A stretch of DNA of 64,000 nt from Paludibacteraceae bacterium. GTDB lineage: Bacteria; Bacteroidota; Bacteroidia; Bacteroidales; Paludibacteraceae. A program made the translations under genes and the position numbers. This document shows, one piece after another, positions 62,573-64,000 of the stretch. The notes under the pieces were generated by a model that worked only from the letters and a program-made list of their open reading frames with translations, had not been told where the DNA came from and did no database searches. Positions within the stretch are counted from its first letter, which is position 1. Each line of letters starts with the position of its first letter. The DNA is taken from positions 1 through 64,000 of the forward strand of contig CAJOFU010000003.1 of the NCBI GenBank assembly GCA_905233935.1, in the 5' to 3' direction.

Positions 62573-62602
62573 CAATTTAACAGCTTAACAATTTAACAAA
62601 AT
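62563..62602. repeat. Five octamers joining the WbqC-like gene to ilvE
   Basis: AACGGCTT, AACAATTT, AACAGCTT, AACAATTT, AACAAAAT: 40 bases from inside the upstream stop region to the first base of the ilvE TTG start. Confidence 0.88.
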
Positions 62603-63618
62603 TGAAAAAAATAAACTGGACAAACTTAACATTCTCATATACTCCGACAGACTACATTGTCCGGAGTCACTATGCGAACGGTGTGTGGAGTAAACCCTAC
62701 GCCACTACCGATCCTATTATACCCGTACACGCAGCAGCGACCGCTCTTCAATATGCCCAACAGGCTTTCGAGGGACTGAAGGTCTATCGTACCGTTGACG
62801 GCAAGGTGAGCATCTTCCGCCCCGAAATGAATGCAAAGAGAATGCAGCAGTCGGCAGAGGCGATGTATATGGCACCGGTGCCCACCGACCTGTTCATCGA
62901 AGCCTGCGAACTGGCTGTGCGCAAGAACATCGACTACTTGCCACCCTATGAGACAGGCGCAACGCTCTACATCCGCCCGATCCTCTTCGGCACAACGCCC
63001 AAGGTCGGTGTTAGCCCGGCACAGGAGTTTGAGTTCTGCGTCATAGTAACGCCTATAGGTCCGTACTTCCCCGCAGGTTTTGGCACTACGCCGTTCATCA
63101 TCAACCGTCATGTGGATCGTGCAGCTCCGCTTGGCACAGGTCAATGGAAGGTTGGCGGCAACTACGCCTCATCCTTCCGCGCCACAGAGCCTGCACACGA
63201 ACAGGGCATGGGAGTGCTCTTCCTCGATAGCGAGGAACACAAGTACCTCGACGAGTGCGGAGGCGCAAACATCTTCCTCGTCAAGGACAACACCTACGTC
63301 ACGCCGCTCTCGCAGTCGATCTTGCCGAGCATCATCAACGACAGTCTGATGACCCTCTGCCACGATCTCGGTATCCGTGTGGAGCAACGCAAGATTCCCG
63401 TAACCGAACTCGGTACGTTCGAGGAAGCCGCTTCCTGTGGCACGGGCGCAGCCATCTCGCCTATCTCTCGCATCATCGACCCCGATAACGGCACAATCTA
63501 TGAGTACGGCGATGAGGCGGGCAAAGTCTGCCAGCGACTCTACCAAGCTATTCGTGACATCCAGTATGCCCGCGTAGAAGACAAGCACGGCTGGCGGCAC
63601 TACATGGCTACCCGATAA
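62602..63618 (+). CDS. ilvE: Branched-chain amino acid aminotransferase (338 aa)
   Basis: PLP-dependent fold-type IV transaminase for the last step of Ile, Leu and Val synthesis. Seen: AQQAFEGLKVYR, the PLP lysine in GQWKVGGNYASS, DECGGANIF and SCGTGAAISPIS. The frame opens at TTG 62602-62604 and no ATG lies between it and the conserved N-terminus (KKINWTNLTFSY), so a TTG start is likely. That codon begins at the last base of an octamer tract. Length is typical. A palindrome follows. Confidence 0.94.
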   Translation: MKKINWTNLTFSYTPTDYIVRSHYANGVWSKPYATTDPIIPVHAAATALQYAQQAFEGLKVYRTVDGKVSIFRPEMNAKRMQQSAEAMYMAPVPTDLFIEACELAVRKNIDYLPPYETGATLYIRPILFGTTPKVGVSPAQEFEFCVIVTPIGPYFPAGFGTTPFIINRHVDRAAPLGTGQWKVGGNYASSFRATEPAHEQGMGVLFLDSEEHKYLDECGGANIFLVKDNTYVTPLSQSILPSIINDSLMTLCHDLGIRVEQRKIPVTELGTFEEAASCGTGAAISPISRIIDPDNGTIYEYGDEAGKVCQRLYQAIRDIQYARVEDKHGWRHYMATR

Positions 63619-63621
63619 TGT

Positions 63622-63641
63622 ATCCGCCATGCTTGGCGGAT
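63622..63641. other. Palindrome after ilvE
   Basis: ATCCGCCA and TGGCGGAT pair around TGCT, 4 bases past the stop. Variant of the stems after mdh and dapB. Confidence 0.72.
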
Positions 63642-63674
63642 TAATAACGACATAACATTAAACAACAATACATT

Positions 63675-64000
63675 ATGTTTGACAATCAACCCAAAGGGCT
63701 TTACGCCCTGGCATTAGCCAACACGGGCGAGCGTTTCGGTTACTACACCATGCTCGCGGTCTTCGCGCTGTTCTTGCGCGCTAACTTCGGTCTGACAGCC
63801 GGTGAAGCCGGTATGATCTACGCCAGTTTCCTCGGATTTGTGTATTTCTTACCGTTAGTCGGCGGTATTCTTGCCGACAAAATCGGTTACGGCAAATGCG
63901 TAACCATCGGTATTATCATTATGTTCCTCGGCTATGTGCTGTTGGCTATACCATTGGGCGGCATTGACAATGGTTCGATTGCCCTGCCGATGACCGCAAT
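63675..64000 (+). CDS. POT/PTR2-family peptide:proton symporter, N-terminal part
   Basis: The first 108 codons are present; the gene leaves the right edge. The N-terminus has the family signature on helix 1 (ALANTGERFGYYTMLAVFALFL, with the E-R-F-x-Y-Y motif needed for proton coupling), then a second hydrophobic span (MIYASFLGFVYFLPLVGG) followed by ADKIGYGK, the family's loop 2-3 motif. POT carriers import di- and tripeptides. ATG at 63675, 56 bases past ilvE. Confidence 0.92.
   Translation, partial: MFDNQPKGLYALALANTGERFGYYTMLAVFALFLRANFGLTAGEAGMIYASFLGFVYFLPLVGGILADKIGYGKCVTIGIIIMFLGYVLLAIPLGGIDNGSIALPMTA

Overview
This 64 kb window comes from a Bacteroidales-type (Bacteroidota) chromosome. 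The evidence is the promoter style (TTG or TTTG, exactly 20 bases, then TAnnTTTG, found a dozen times), the absence of Shine-Dalgarno sites, many secreted fibronectin/jelly-roll proteins with C-terminal sorting tails, the type 9 secretion regulator PorX, GldI-like lipoproteins, a GT3 glycogen synthase and long Bacteroidetes-type LepB and PgpH. Nothing points to a phage, integron, CRISPR array or intact insertion sequence, and I saw no tRNA or rRNA gene.

Layout. 1-13.3 kb (minus): 5' part of ATP-dependent PEP carboxykinase, then three large paralogous surface proteins (1012, 914 and 1884 aa) and a 52-codon gene. 13.4-14.6 kb: an unrecognised 246-codon gene and a repeat-rich gap. 14.6-22.7 kb (minus): porin, SLC13 carrier, RpiB, outer membrane barrel, TPR protein. 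22.8-28.9 kb (minus): spermidine/putrescine transporter potABCD with ATGA overlaps, then glycogen synthase; next a PKD lipoprotein. 30.2-36.2 kb (plus, apart from one small minus-strand lipoprotein): malate dehydrogenase, PASTA protein, RluD, PorX, EEP-family hydrolase. 36.2-38.5 kb (minus): guanine deaminase, a broken D12 adenine methylase and a structured leader in front of it. 38.5-48.9 kb (plus): TonB-dependent receptor followed by three secreted proteins. 48.9-57.4 kb (minus): PgpH, LpxB, small membrane protein, SurE, phosphohexomutase, two FKBP-like lipoproteins, RmlA, RsgA. 57.6-59.3 kb (minus): one more secreted protein. 59.9-64 kb (plus): DapB, LepB, WbqC-like protein, branched-chain aminotransferase, start of a POT peptide transporter.

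How it works together. Seven secreted proteins end in sorting-type tails, and PorX, which controls type 9 secretion in related species, lies between them. Six of the tails share an unusual compact form. PckA and Mdh work on neighbouring steps of C4 metabolism. RmlA, the phosphohexomutase, LpxB, LepB and the GldI-like lipoproteins serve the envelope.

Most unusual signal. At least fifteen tracts of degenerate tandem repeats with a 7-base (sometimes 8-base) period fill spacers between same-strand genes, often exactly from stop codon to start codon, and also sit inside conserved genes (potC, lpxB, rsgA, dapB, lepB). Related tracts of period 4, 9 and 11 occur too. A second candidate is the methylase leader, where one RNA segment can pair with either of two partners. 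A third is the frequent stem-loop at the very 5' end of transcripts.
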